A stretch of 64,000 nucleotides of DNA from Rhizaria sp. SCN 62-66 (taxonomy: Eukaryota; Rhizaria, unplaced), in assembly GCA_001724265.1 (NCBI GenBank), contig MEDY01000045.1, forward strand, positions 47,221-111,220. The letters run 5' to 3'. Of this stretch, positions 1 through 8,768 are shown piece by piece. The notes under the pieces were generated by a model. It made no database searches and had not been told where the DNA came from. It saw nothing but the letters and a program-made list of their open reading frames with translations. The position numbers were made by a program, and so were the translations under genes. How positions within the stretch are numbered: position 1 is the first letter of the stretch; each line of letters begins with the position of its first letter.

Positions 1-3000
1 CCAGCGCCGCCAATGCCAGCGCGGCAGCCGCGGCGGCTGCGGCTGCGGCCGAGGCACAGGCCCAGGCGCAGGTGCAGGCGCAGGCTTTCAAGGCGTTCGG
101 CGCGGACGCGCTGTCGGCGTACGCCGCGGCCGCGGGGCTGGGCCTGCCGTACGGCCCCGCGGCCGGGCTGCTCTCGGCCGCCGCGGCCGCCAACGGCAAC
201 CCGCTTGGGCTACTGCTGTCGGCTATGGCGTCGTCTACGGCCGCGGGCGCCGCGGGCGCGGGCGGCGATCTGGCCGTCAGAGCCGCGCAGGCGCAGGCGC
301 AGCTGATGCAGATGCAGCAGCTGGCGACTCTGCAGCAGCTGCAGGCACAGATGGCACAGGCCGCCGCGGTACAGGCGCAGGTCGCCAAGGTGCAGCAGGC
401 GCAGCAGCTCCAACAGCAGCAACAGCAGCAGCAGCAGCAGATCCCCAACACCGCCGCGCTGCTGCAGGCGCCGTCGCCGCTGCAGAACGCCCGAGTCTCC
501 GCCCTGGGTCCCCACACGCTCACTGCCCTCGGCGGCACTGCGCTGGGCGGCTCTGGCACCGGCTCACTGCCCTCGGCCCTCGGCGCTGGCTCCGCCTCTG
601 GGTTCCGCAACTGCAGCACTGGCGCTGCCCCTGGCGCTCCCGCCGGCACTGGCTCTGCCGGCGGGAGCGCTGGCGGCGGCGGCGCGGGCGGCGGCAGCGC
701 GGGCGGCGCGACCGAGTCGGTGGCGAGCATGGCGCAGGCGCTGTCGGGGCTGTTGCCGGTGCAACAGCAGGCGTGGCTGACAGCCTGGACCGAGGCCACG
801 CGCTCCAACGACGCCGCCGCCATGGCGCAGCTTCAGGAGATGCTCTTCGGCGCCCGCAAGCTCAATAACAACGCTGCTCCCGCTGCTGCGCCTGCCGCGG
901 CGGCGGTGGACAGTCCGACGGTCAAGGCGGAGCGCAACGTCCAGCAGCAGGTGCAGGCTATCCTCCAACTGCAGCAACAGCAGCAACAGCAGCAGATGAC
1001 CCAGCAGCAGCAGCAACAGGTCAAGTCCGAGCCCGGTGCCGCCGATCAGTCCGGCGGGTTCGCGGCCAAAGACCCCGCGGGCGCGACGCCGTCGTGCGTC
1101 GTCTCTCCCGCCACCGTCACGCGGCCCCTCGTCTCCGCCGCGGCCACCGCCAGCCCGGGCCACACGGCCGCGCCTGCCGGCGGCGCCGTGGCCCCCTCGG
1201 CCGAGAGCGCTCAGACCGCGGAGGAGCTGGCAGCCGTGGCGGCGTCGCCCGCGGCGGAGCAGGCGCGCGAGATGCTCCGCGCGATGCTCAGCGCACAGGT
1301 CCCGCTGCACGCGGCGCTGACGGCGCTGCAGTCGTCGGGCCTGCCCTGCTCGGACCTTGCGCTGGGGCTGCCTGAGGGCACGCTCGCCGCCGTGAGCAAC
1401 ATTAGAGCGTCCACCGGCAACGCCAACACCGCCGGCGGCTCCGCTGCATCCAACCAGTCGTCGTCTTCGCTGGGCGGGGACACGGACTCAGCCCTGTCGC
1501 CCTCCGCGGGGCCAGAGATGACCCGCTCCGGCTCCGGCGCGGGCTCCCCTGGCGTCTCGCTGCCGGCCTCGACCGTGCCCAGCGCCTCGCTCCACTCACG
1601 CAGCACGATAAGCGCCACAAGCTACTACAACAACGGCACCGGCAACGGGTCCAACGGCGGCGCGAGCGGGTTCGCGCTGTCGCCGTCGTCTGCGGCGCCC
1701 TCGGCCGTGACGGACTTGACGCCGCTGACGGCGCTGCGCTCGCTGCCGCCCGTGGCTGCGGCCGCCGCGGGCGCGCTGCCGCAGCCGCTGCCCGCGGCAG
1801 AGGCCGACGCGCTCGCTGCCGCCGTGCCCGAGCCGCTCTGCGCGCGCCTCGCGGGGCAGTCTGCCCTCCTCAGTCTGCTGGCCAACGGCACTTTCGCGGC
1901 GGCGGCCCACGCGGCCGCGCTGCCGGAGGCGCTGCGGGCGCAGATCTTCGCGCGGCCCTTCCCGGCGCGCGCGGCGCTGTGCCACTGCCCGGCCCCGGCC
2001 GACGGGGGCGCAGCGGCTGCGCACGACCAGTGCTGCCGCATCGCTCTCTGTGACGGCGACAACAGCTCCGTGAATGGCAAGGATCTGATCCCGGCGCTGC
2101 CGCAGCCATCTGCCGCGCTGGCCGCCGCCATGGCTACGCGGCCCGTGCTGCGCCGCCTCTGGGACGCGCGCTTCGGGGCCCACTGTGACGAGAGTAGGAT
2201 GACTGCGGAGTCGATTGCGCACGCCTTGACACTCGTCGACGGCTGCAACTGGGCCCCCGAGTTCACTGCTTTCCTCGGTACCGTTGTCAACGCCAGCGAC
2301 GCGACCAGCGACGCTGATGCCGCTGGCTCTGGCGCGGTGGATCTGCGCAAGTTCTCTGCACAGGAGTGGATACACGTTCTCACCGCTACACACGGCCTTA
2401 ACAAGTCCAGTCTCACCAACAACCGCAATGACACCGCGATTGCTGAGCCGACTGCAGCTGAGCTGACCGCCGAGTCGCCCGAGTCCGTGACCTGGGCGCT
2501 CGCGCTCATGGGCCTCGCCGCCCCCGACGCCATCGCCGCCGTCGCCGCCGCCGTTGCCGACAGTGATGGCAGCGACGCCGACGCAGCGGCCGCGCTGGCC
2601 GCGCTAGCCGACGCCGCCGCGGTCACGGGCGTAGAGCTGGCCACCGCGCGCTGCCTGCCGGGCCGCGCGCCCGACACTGTGTCGACCTTCACTGCGCCCG
2701 TGTACCTCGACGGCGAGCTCTACAGCGGCGTCGCACACGCGCTCGCCTTCACCGCGCCCGGCAGCAACAATGCTAACGGCGATGGCAACCTCGCTGGCGC
2801 CGTGGTTGCGACATTGCCGGGCGCTGTGGTTGCGGACTGCGCGGCCAACGCTGACCTCGCGGCTGAGGTCGGCGCGGTCGCGGCGCTGTGCACGGAAGTC
2901 AAGCCGCTGCACGCGGTCATGCGTTCTTTACGCGTGACTGCCTACCCGGTGTACCACGACAGCCCCTCGGCGTCTGCGCGCCGCGGCCTGACATCATCGC

Positions 3001-3479
3001 AGCCGTCCCAGCCCCAGGGCCACAGCCAAAATCACAGTCGTAGCGGTTTCCTCGCCCTTGGTGTCAGCGACGGCGACGGCGAGCAGCTCGAGCAGGAGCT
3101 GACGGGCTCGGCCAGCAAGCGCGCGCGCTCCCTGGCGGATCCCAGCGTTGGCGACAACGGCTACGAGGACGGCGACGCGGCTGAGACCGAGGCCGACGGC
3201 GACGACGGCGAGGCCGACGTGCAGCTCGACGCCCCGCGCCGCGTGGCCTTCTACGCGCTCTCCGTGTCCTACCTTGACTGGGCGCCCGCCAAGGCCGCGC
3301 TCGCGCGCACTCTGGCCCGCGCCGCCGGGCTCTGCGACAAGGCGGCCGCCGCACACGCTCTCGCTGGTGACTATGGGGCCGGGTCGGAGTGGGTGCCCAC
3401 GCACGTCTCTGCGGTGCTTAAGTTCGAGCCGGGCCAGCCGCTGGTGGACCTAGCGCGCGCGTTCGTCCCGCTACTGTAA
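1..3479 (+). CDS. Partial low-complexity polyQ/Ala-rich protein, 5' end outside window
   Basis: The frame is open from base 3 to the TAA at 3477-3479, giving 1158 visible residues. The first visible in-frame start-like codon (72) is GTG inside the Ala/Gln-rich region, so the true start lies upstream of the window. Visible in order: an Ala-rich stretch, a pure Gln run (411-440), Gly/Ala/Ser linkers, two more Gln runs (972-995 and 1002-1019), a long Ser/Ala region, a region with some predicted fold (about 1780-2960), a basic patch KRAR near 3118, an acidic stretch (3163-3220) and a compact Ala-rich C-terminus. Two psi-K-x-E SUMO-type motifs, VKAE (921-932) and VKSE (1020-1031), flank the Gln tracts. 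Composition suggests a nuclear co-regulator, but I recognise no domain and assign no function. No intron is needed within the visible part. Confidence 0.7.
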   Translation, partial: SAANASAAAAAAAAAAEAQAQAQVQAQAFKAFGADALSAYAAAAGLGLPYGPAAGLLSAAAAANGNPLGLLLSAMASSTAAGAAGAGGDLAVRAAQAQAQLMQMQQLATLQQLQAQMAQAAAVQAQVAKVQQAQQLQQQQQQQQQQIPNTAALLQAPSPLQNARVSALGPHTLTALGGTALGGSGTGSLPSALGAGSASGFRNCSTGAAPGAPAGTGSAGGSAGGGGAGGGSAGGATESVASMAQALSGLLPVQQQAWLTAWTEATRSNDAAAMAQLQEMLFGARKLNNNAAPAAAPAAAAVDSPTVKAERNVQQQVQAILQLQQQQQQQQMTQQQQQQVKSEPGAADQSGGFAAKDPAGATPSCVVSPATVTRPLVSAAATASPGHTAAPAGGAVAPSAESAQTAEELAAVAASPAAEQAREMLRAMLSAQVPLHAALTALQSSGLPCSDLALGLPEGTLAAVSNIRASTGNANTAGGSAASNQSSSSLGGDTDSALSPSAGPEMTRSGSGAGSPGVSLPASTVPSASLHSRSTISATSYYNNGTGNGSNGGASGFALSPSSAAPSAVTDLTPLTALRSLPPVAAAAAGALPQPLPAAEADALAAAVPEPLCARLAGQSALLSLLANGTFAAAAHAAALPEALRAQIFARPFPARAALCHCPAPADGGAAAAHDQCCRIALCDGDNSSVNGKDLIPALPQPSAALAAAMATRPVLRRLWDARFGAHCDESRMTAESIAHALTLVDGCNWAPEFTAFLGTVVNASDATSDADAAGSGAVDLRKFSAQEWIHVLTATHGLNKSSLTNNRNDTAIAEPTAAELTAESPESVTWALALMGLAAPDAIAAVAAAVADSDGSDADAAAALAALADAAAVTGVELATARCLPGRAPDTVSTFTAPVYLDGELYSGVAHALAFTAPGSNNANGDGNLAGAVVATLPGAVVADCAANADLAAEVGAVAALCTEVKPLHAVMRSLRVTAYPVYHDSPSASARRGLTSSQPSQPQGHSQNHSRSGFLALGVSDGDGEQLEQELTGSASKRARSLADPSVGDNGYEDGDAAETEADGDDGEADVQLDAPRRVAFYALSVSYLDWAPAKAALARTLARAAGLCDKAAAAHALAGDYGAGSEWVPTHVSAVLKFEPGQPLVDLARAFVPLL
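411..440 (+). repeat. CAG/CAA repeat encoding ten Gln
   Basis: Ten consecutive Gln codons (8 CAG, 2 CAA) in the partial first gene. A second interrupted tract lies at 972-1019: eight Gln, Met-Thr, then six Gln. Mixed CAG/CAA use means the tract is not a pure trinucleotide microsatellite. Confidence 0.95.
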
Positions 3480-6450
3480 GTAGCAAAAGCGGAGGCAAAT
3501 GCAACCGCTATCTTGTGGTCACAGTCGGTCATCATTCACACACGAATCGACGTTTTTTTTTATCACTGCTTCTATCGGCATTGATGTCATAGATTACTAA
3601 GCTCTTTACGATCCTCGCGCCCTCTCGATCACGCTTCCTAATTCTTAGACTCTCTTTCACAGTCGCAACATAGCTGCACGTTCATTAGATCCCTACGTGC
3701 TTTGTTTTGGACTTCTTCCCCGTCGCATGTTTGCCATAATCGTTCCTCAGGTTTGTCGCTTCAATTTGCGACAGAGGCTGTTATATTTGTCTGCTGTTGC
3801 CTCCGCAACTACGACATGACAGACACCATCGGCGATGACTTACTGCTCTCGGCGTCGTCCACGACCAGATCCTTCTCTTTTTTCAATGATTTGTTTCTGT
3901 CTTCTGCTCTGAAGTTCAGCACAATCGACCATCCCCCGTTCTTTTCTTTTTAATCATCCACCTCATTCATTCTCTCTTTCGTTTTCATTTATTTTTTCAT
4001 GTCAAGCCTCGAATTATGCATCTTGTGCCTCCCCTTGTGAGTTTTGTCGCATGTCTGTTTTTATTTTTCTTCTTCGTTATTCATGAGACCAATAACCATC
4101 AAGGAACACATGCTTTCTGTTCATTATTTCTCTCTTTGAGCTTTGCTCTGTTTCATAACAACTCCTCTGTCATCGTCTCTGTTTCTAAGTCTTGTTGTTT
4201 TTTGCTTCTCCGTCTCTTTGTTTGTCTGTTTTTGTGGATAATTACTCCGAGTACAGTTTGGTGTTTCAAACGCGAAGCAACGCTGATGTGAATATTGCTA
4301 ATGTCGTCCGCATTCCTTTCTATGATCATTGACGACTCTGTGTGTTGGTTCTGCTGTGTCTGCGTGCGCTATTCACTGACGTTGGATTCAGCCACTTTTG
4401 TCTCTCGTGACATTATGCCATTTTCGATTGCTACTGCCGCTACTTTTGTCACCCTCATTCCTATCGTCTCCACCAACATCAACTTTGTCAACGTTTTCAG
4501 TCTTGCAGTCTTTTGTTCCACTGTTACGTACTTGCCTGAGCCGTTTTAGTCATTCTGATTCTCACACCTTTTCACTGATATCTTTCCTTTTTGTCGATGT
4601 TTCTGTCTCTTTGCTTGTCATTCATTTTATCGCTTGTTGCTCTGTTAGATTTTGCCTTGTCTTGTCTTGTTTTTTTGCTCGTTTGTCCCTCCTCTTGCAT
4701 CCTCACCTCGACGGTGCGAAGGTTAAATAATATGCCCTTGTCATTTCATCTCCGATTTAGCTTGCTTTCTGTGCGCGTATGTGCTGTCCAACGCTCTCTG
4801 TTCGTGACAACTACACAAACACTGTTTCATCGAAGGGTCGCTTGTTTTGTGCCTCGTAACTTACTCCTCTTGTATTTTTGGGTATCAAACTCAACTAATG
4901 TGTGTTTCTTTTCCTCAAAGCGAGACCAACAACGACGAAAGCTAGTCAGCAACACCATCAACCGCAGCGTTTTAGTCTCTCCTCTGTGGCTGCATTTCTG
5001 TTGTTTCTTTGTTGTGTTCGTTTTCCTTAGGGATTGAGCCGCGTCCCCTCTGGCGTTGTTTTGTCATATCCATCCGCCTGTCTGTCTTTTCACATACGTT
5101 CTTAACTCATTAAGCTCGCGTTTTCATTCACCCGCTCTCTTTCGCGCGAGCGCCCGTTGTCATATTATCTGCTCCTATTGCATCAACGTATTTTTACAGC
5201 AGCGTGCAGCCCCTCGTTGTATTACGCGTCCTCACAGCATTATTCCCCGCTGTTCCGGCACGACGCGTTTCCATCACTTCATTCCGCTGCTTCTGTTGTT
5301 GCTTTTGCTGTCACTGGCGCTGCCATGTTCTCTATTCTTCCTTCATCCCGTTTAGCTCCTTCCCTTAGTGAACTGTTACTCCATTTTTCGTGACGGATTA
5401 CACTCCACAGATTGTGTATCAGTGGGTCGTGTATTCATTATTGACAGTAGACTTGTATGGACCATCATTTGCGGCGCTTCCTTCTTTCACTCTCGCCCGC
5501 ACACAAACGTCTTTTTTTTTCTTTACGACGAATCTTTTTTTCGCTCTAACATGGTGTTTCGTTTTCGCATGCGCTTGCATCTGTAAGTGTTTACCGCGGA
5601 GCTGTGTCACGCTCATGTTATTTTCTGGCTTTGTTATTGTCTCGTTTTGTTTTGTTTTATTCATTCATTTACTCAGTTGGATTTTCAGTCACCAGGTTGT
5701 TGTTGATGCTAAGCTTGCTTGCATTCCATGCGTTTTCTCAGGACCCCACACAGCGCAGCGCACTCACTTGCGCGCTCACTTGCTGGCCCCTGAAGACGCG
5801 CATAACCAATGCGTTGATTGCCCGCGGTCGTTAATGCTTCGTCACAACACGACAACACTCACCACATTATCACAGAAGAAATCATTCTCTTTTACAATCA
5901 ACCCTCCATTCACTATCTTTCATGTCGCAGACTCTCTGGGCTGCGACTGTTACTATGACTACGAATACTACATCTACCACGCTTACGAACCGACTCGTTG
6001 TTTGTGTAGTTACTCACTCTCATCCGTGCAGTGCTTTGCCTTGCCAGCCTGCTGCTGCTCGTGACCAGATCTCAGTAACGCAGTACACAAACAACACAAC
6101 ACACGCTTTTGTCTTATTGCTCGTAGCAATGATGCACTGTCCGGTTTTAGGTTCATTAATGTTCTAGTCGACCAACGTTGGTTGTTTTATCATTGCTACT
6201 TGTTTCATTGTTTCGCTACTTGCATTAAAAAAATCTTCCTCCGTTCAAATGAAGCTTTGTCTCTCCGCCGTTTCTCCCAGTGTTTCTCTGTGTCTCTGAG
6301 ACCCATTTTCATGTGCGTGTCTGTATGAGTTGTTCTATCGCGCATCTATCGCACATCCTGTGAATTGACCACATGCACTTTTGATTTTTTTTACTAACTT
6401 TCTTTATCTTGGTCATACATTGTCTGTAACATCCTATTTCATTAGCTTTT
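3480..6450. other. Gene-free pyrimidine-rich 3' flank of the first gene
   Basis: About 3 kb with no credible gene. The + strand is dominated by T and C; for example 4621-4680 has only 4 A in 60 bases. Several short + frames stay open (the longest near 5390-6064), but they translate to Phe/Leu/Ser/Cys-rich strings with no domain, as expected from T-rich DNA. It lies directly downstream of the first gene on its sense strand, so it could hold a long U-rich 3' UTR, a non-coding RNA or plain spacer. A T9 run occurs near 3552. Confidence 0.7.
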
Positions 6451-7182
6451 TGCTATTATTCCTCGCTAACATGGATTAAATTGGCATTTTTGCGATGTAA
6501 TATGAAACGATATGTATTATATTCCAATTTTACTTGGATATCATATTTCTCGTTGGCGTAGAGCTTGGTTTTAACCTTCTTACTACAAGCTGACCGATTA
6601 GTGACCGTGAGCAGAACGGGTTTTTCGGTCCCGCGGCTTGAAACCACCACAACAGCAGCCACCAGTGAGTGAGGAGGTCTCCTCTCTGGCGACGTAGGGT
6701 GATCTATGATTGGCTGGCAGATGCTTTGTGTGTCATGTGTTGCGCATTTACGTAGATATTATGATGGAAATGATGTGTTTTAGCTGTTGGTTTATTTGCG
6801 GCGCGTCGCTGGGGCGTGTATATGCTCGGCGAGCACGTCGCTTTGAGCTCATGAAGCTTGGTGTAGCCTTTCGTCTTTTGTGGTGAATCTACATTTCACG
6901 CCCCTGCGCGCCGTTTCCCGAGCCGATAATATATGCAGCTGTGACAACACGATGTTTTTACAGGCTAATTTAAAGCGCTGTTCTTCTAGCGGAGTTCTAT
7001 CTGCGCTACGATCCTGCTTTGTGAACAGCGTTTCTGAGGGCAACTGGTTCGACGAGCTGTGTCTTATTTTCTTTCTGTAGTCACCCACCATGATCAATCC
7101 TTGCGGCCATATCTGGATTTTTGTGTCTCACCTAGTCTATATCTATTTTCTCCTCTGTTTCCTTCCACAGTGACCTTTCGCA
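6451..7182 (+). promoter_or_regulatory. Rab7 upstream region with 5'-UTR intron acceptor
   Basis: Skew of the preceding block ends here. The segment carries a 15-bp element (6600-6614) shared with the HYDIN upstream region. A good 3' splice site, a pyrimidine tract ending TTCCACAG (AG at 7169-7170), lies 12 nt before the Rab7 ATG. A possible matching donor is CA|GTGAGT at 6665. If that pairing is right, the 5' UTR has a 506-bp intron. I see no clear TATA box. Confidence 0.45.
6600..6614 (+). promoter_or_regulatory. 15-bp shared upstream element, copy 1 (Rab7)
   Basis: AGTGACCGTGAGCAG, 583 bp before the Rab7 ATG. An identical copy sits at 17166-17180 upstream of HYDIN. In both copies the next base differs and is then followed by ACG. 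Function unknown; a transcription-factor site or a relic of a short repeat are both possible. Confidence 0.4.
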
Positions 7183-7803
7183 ATGGCCCAGGCCCGGAAG
7201 AAGATTGTGCTCAAGATCATCATTCTCGGTGATGCCGGCGTTGGCAAGACTTCCCTCATGAAGCAGTACGACAAGAAGCTTTTCTCCAACCAGTACAAGG
7301 CCACCATTGGTGCCGACACTGTCCGCAAGGAGATCACCATCGATGACAAGGCTGTTACTCTCCAGATCTGGGACACTGCTGGTCAGGAGCGTTTCCAGTC
7401 GCTCGGTATGGCCTTTTACCGTGGTGCCGACGCCTGCATGCTCGTCTACGACGTCACTGATTCGCGCTCCTTCGACTCGCTCGAGTCGTGGATGGATGAA
7501 TTTATTGTCCACGCTAATCCCCGCAACCACGACTCGTTCCCCTACGTCGTCATCGGCAACAAGAGCGATCTCTCAGCGCGCCGCCAGGTCCAGAAGGCCA
7601 AGGCCGTGACCTGGTGCAAGAATAAGGGCGCTCACATCCAGCACTTCGAGGCCTCCGCCAAGGATGCCGTCAACGTCGAGGCCGCCTTCCTGGCCGTCGT
7701 GCGCCAGGCCATCGCGCAGGACGCTGCCAAGCCCGACATCGTGATTCCCGTGCTTAACGTCAAGGAGCAGCCCCAGGCCGAGGACACCGGTTGCTCGTGC
7801 TAA
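7183..7803 (+). CDS. RAB7: Rab7-family small GTPase
   Basis: A 206-residue, intronless GTPase of normal Rab7 length. It is expected to act at late endosomes and lysosomes, cycling between GDP and GTP and recruiting fusion and transport effectors. Visible motifs: P-loop GDAGVGKT (16-23), switch-I Thr41 in ATIGAD, switch-II WDTAGQERF (63-71) with catalytic Gln68, NKSD (126-129), SAK (158-160), and a C-terminal Cys-Ser-Cys (204-206) for double geranylgeranylation. The stretches FSNQYKATIGAD and FQSLGMAFYRGAD are Rab7 signatures. Odd point: the Phe that normally follows the switch-I Asp (RabF1, one of the invariant aromatic triad) is Thr46 here. The ATG at 7183 is fixed by an in-frame TGA at 7171 just after a splice acceptor. 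It converges with the 7TM gene downstream. Confidence 0.95.
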   Translation: MAQARKKIVLKIIILGDAGVGKTSLMKQYDKKLFSNQYKATIGADTVRKEITIDDKAVTLQIWDTAGQERFQSLGMAFYRGADACMLVYDVTDSRSFDSLESWMDEFIVHANPRNHDSFPYVVIGNKSDLSARRQVQKAKAVTWCKNKGAHIQHFEASAKDAVNVEAAFLAVVRQAIAQDAAKPDIVIPVLNVKEQPQAEDTGCSC

Positions 7804-8768
7804 GCGAGCAGTCCGTTCTCAGTGCGCTAGGTAGCGCCGCGCCCGCTGTGTACCAACACTCTACTAGCATCACGCGGGTGATAGCTATATGGGCGACCTT
7901 GCCCGCCAACGAACGCAGCAGTGAGCGCTTGAGACGCCGTCATACTCACTGGTGACGGCTCTCGGCGACGTTCACGTTTGCGCCGCCGCTTTTCTTGCAG
8001 TTGCGGTTGTTTTTGCCGTTGATGATACGCATTTCCTGTCAGTCTTGGCATCTTTTGTCAACGAAGAACGATGCTGCATTGCACACAACAACCGCACACT
8101 CGCACACTCGCACACTCGACACCGTTGTTGGTTCCTGTACTACAGCGCAGTCGTGTAGCTCTCATATGTAAGCACTTAATGATAAAGATTGTGAGAGAAA
8201 GAGGCATTGAATTGTCGGCAACGATGGTGGTGAGGTTAGTGACGGCGAAACGAAGGATGATTGAAGTCATAAGTTGGTTTGAAAGAAAAAAACTTCTTTA
8301 TAGATCATGTCCGTAACAACAGCTGAGACTGAGCACGAGGTTGTTTGTGTTGTTCTGCAGCACGAATAATAACTCAGAACGCGATTATTTTCAATACATA
8401 TACATACCAATAGTCACCCTACACCAATTACTCCCCATATATTTCAGAATATCCAAGCTCATGCCTTCAACTCGATTTGTTCATGATTGTGACTGCTTGC
8501 ATTAACAGGAAGGATATGGGGAGGACGATGCAATAAATGACAGATTAAACACAAGACACGCGACCAACCAGAACGAATGACGAAACGAACAAAAAGGTGG
8601 GCCTCCAGTAAGGCTACACATCAAAATCTAAGTAAGCGAGGAGGGTTCGTTCAGACTTCAACACACTCTCAACACTGGTTCTGCACGCATTGGAACCACA
8701 GGCATTAATCCACGCATGATTTGAGTATTAATTAGTGAGAAACAAACAATATCTGATCAACGGATAAC
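7804..8768. other. Convergent 3' region between Rab7 and the 7TM gene
   Basis: 965 bp between the Rab7 stop and the stop of the minus-strand 7TM gene. No credible gene. It holds a short 8-bp tandem repeat (8093-8116). The half nearer the 7TM stop is A-rich on +, i.e. T-rich in the sense of that gene. Confidence 0.6.
8093..8116. repeat. Three tandem copies of CGCACACT
   Basis: Perfect period-8 repeat, three units, then CGAC. It lies in the Rab7 3' flank, outside any gene. Confidence 0.9.

Noticed and set aside
3702-6167. Series of short + frames in the T-rich block
   Set aside because: Phe/Leu/Ser/Cys-rich products typical of translated pyrimidine-rich DNA; no motifs and no splice pattern linking them.
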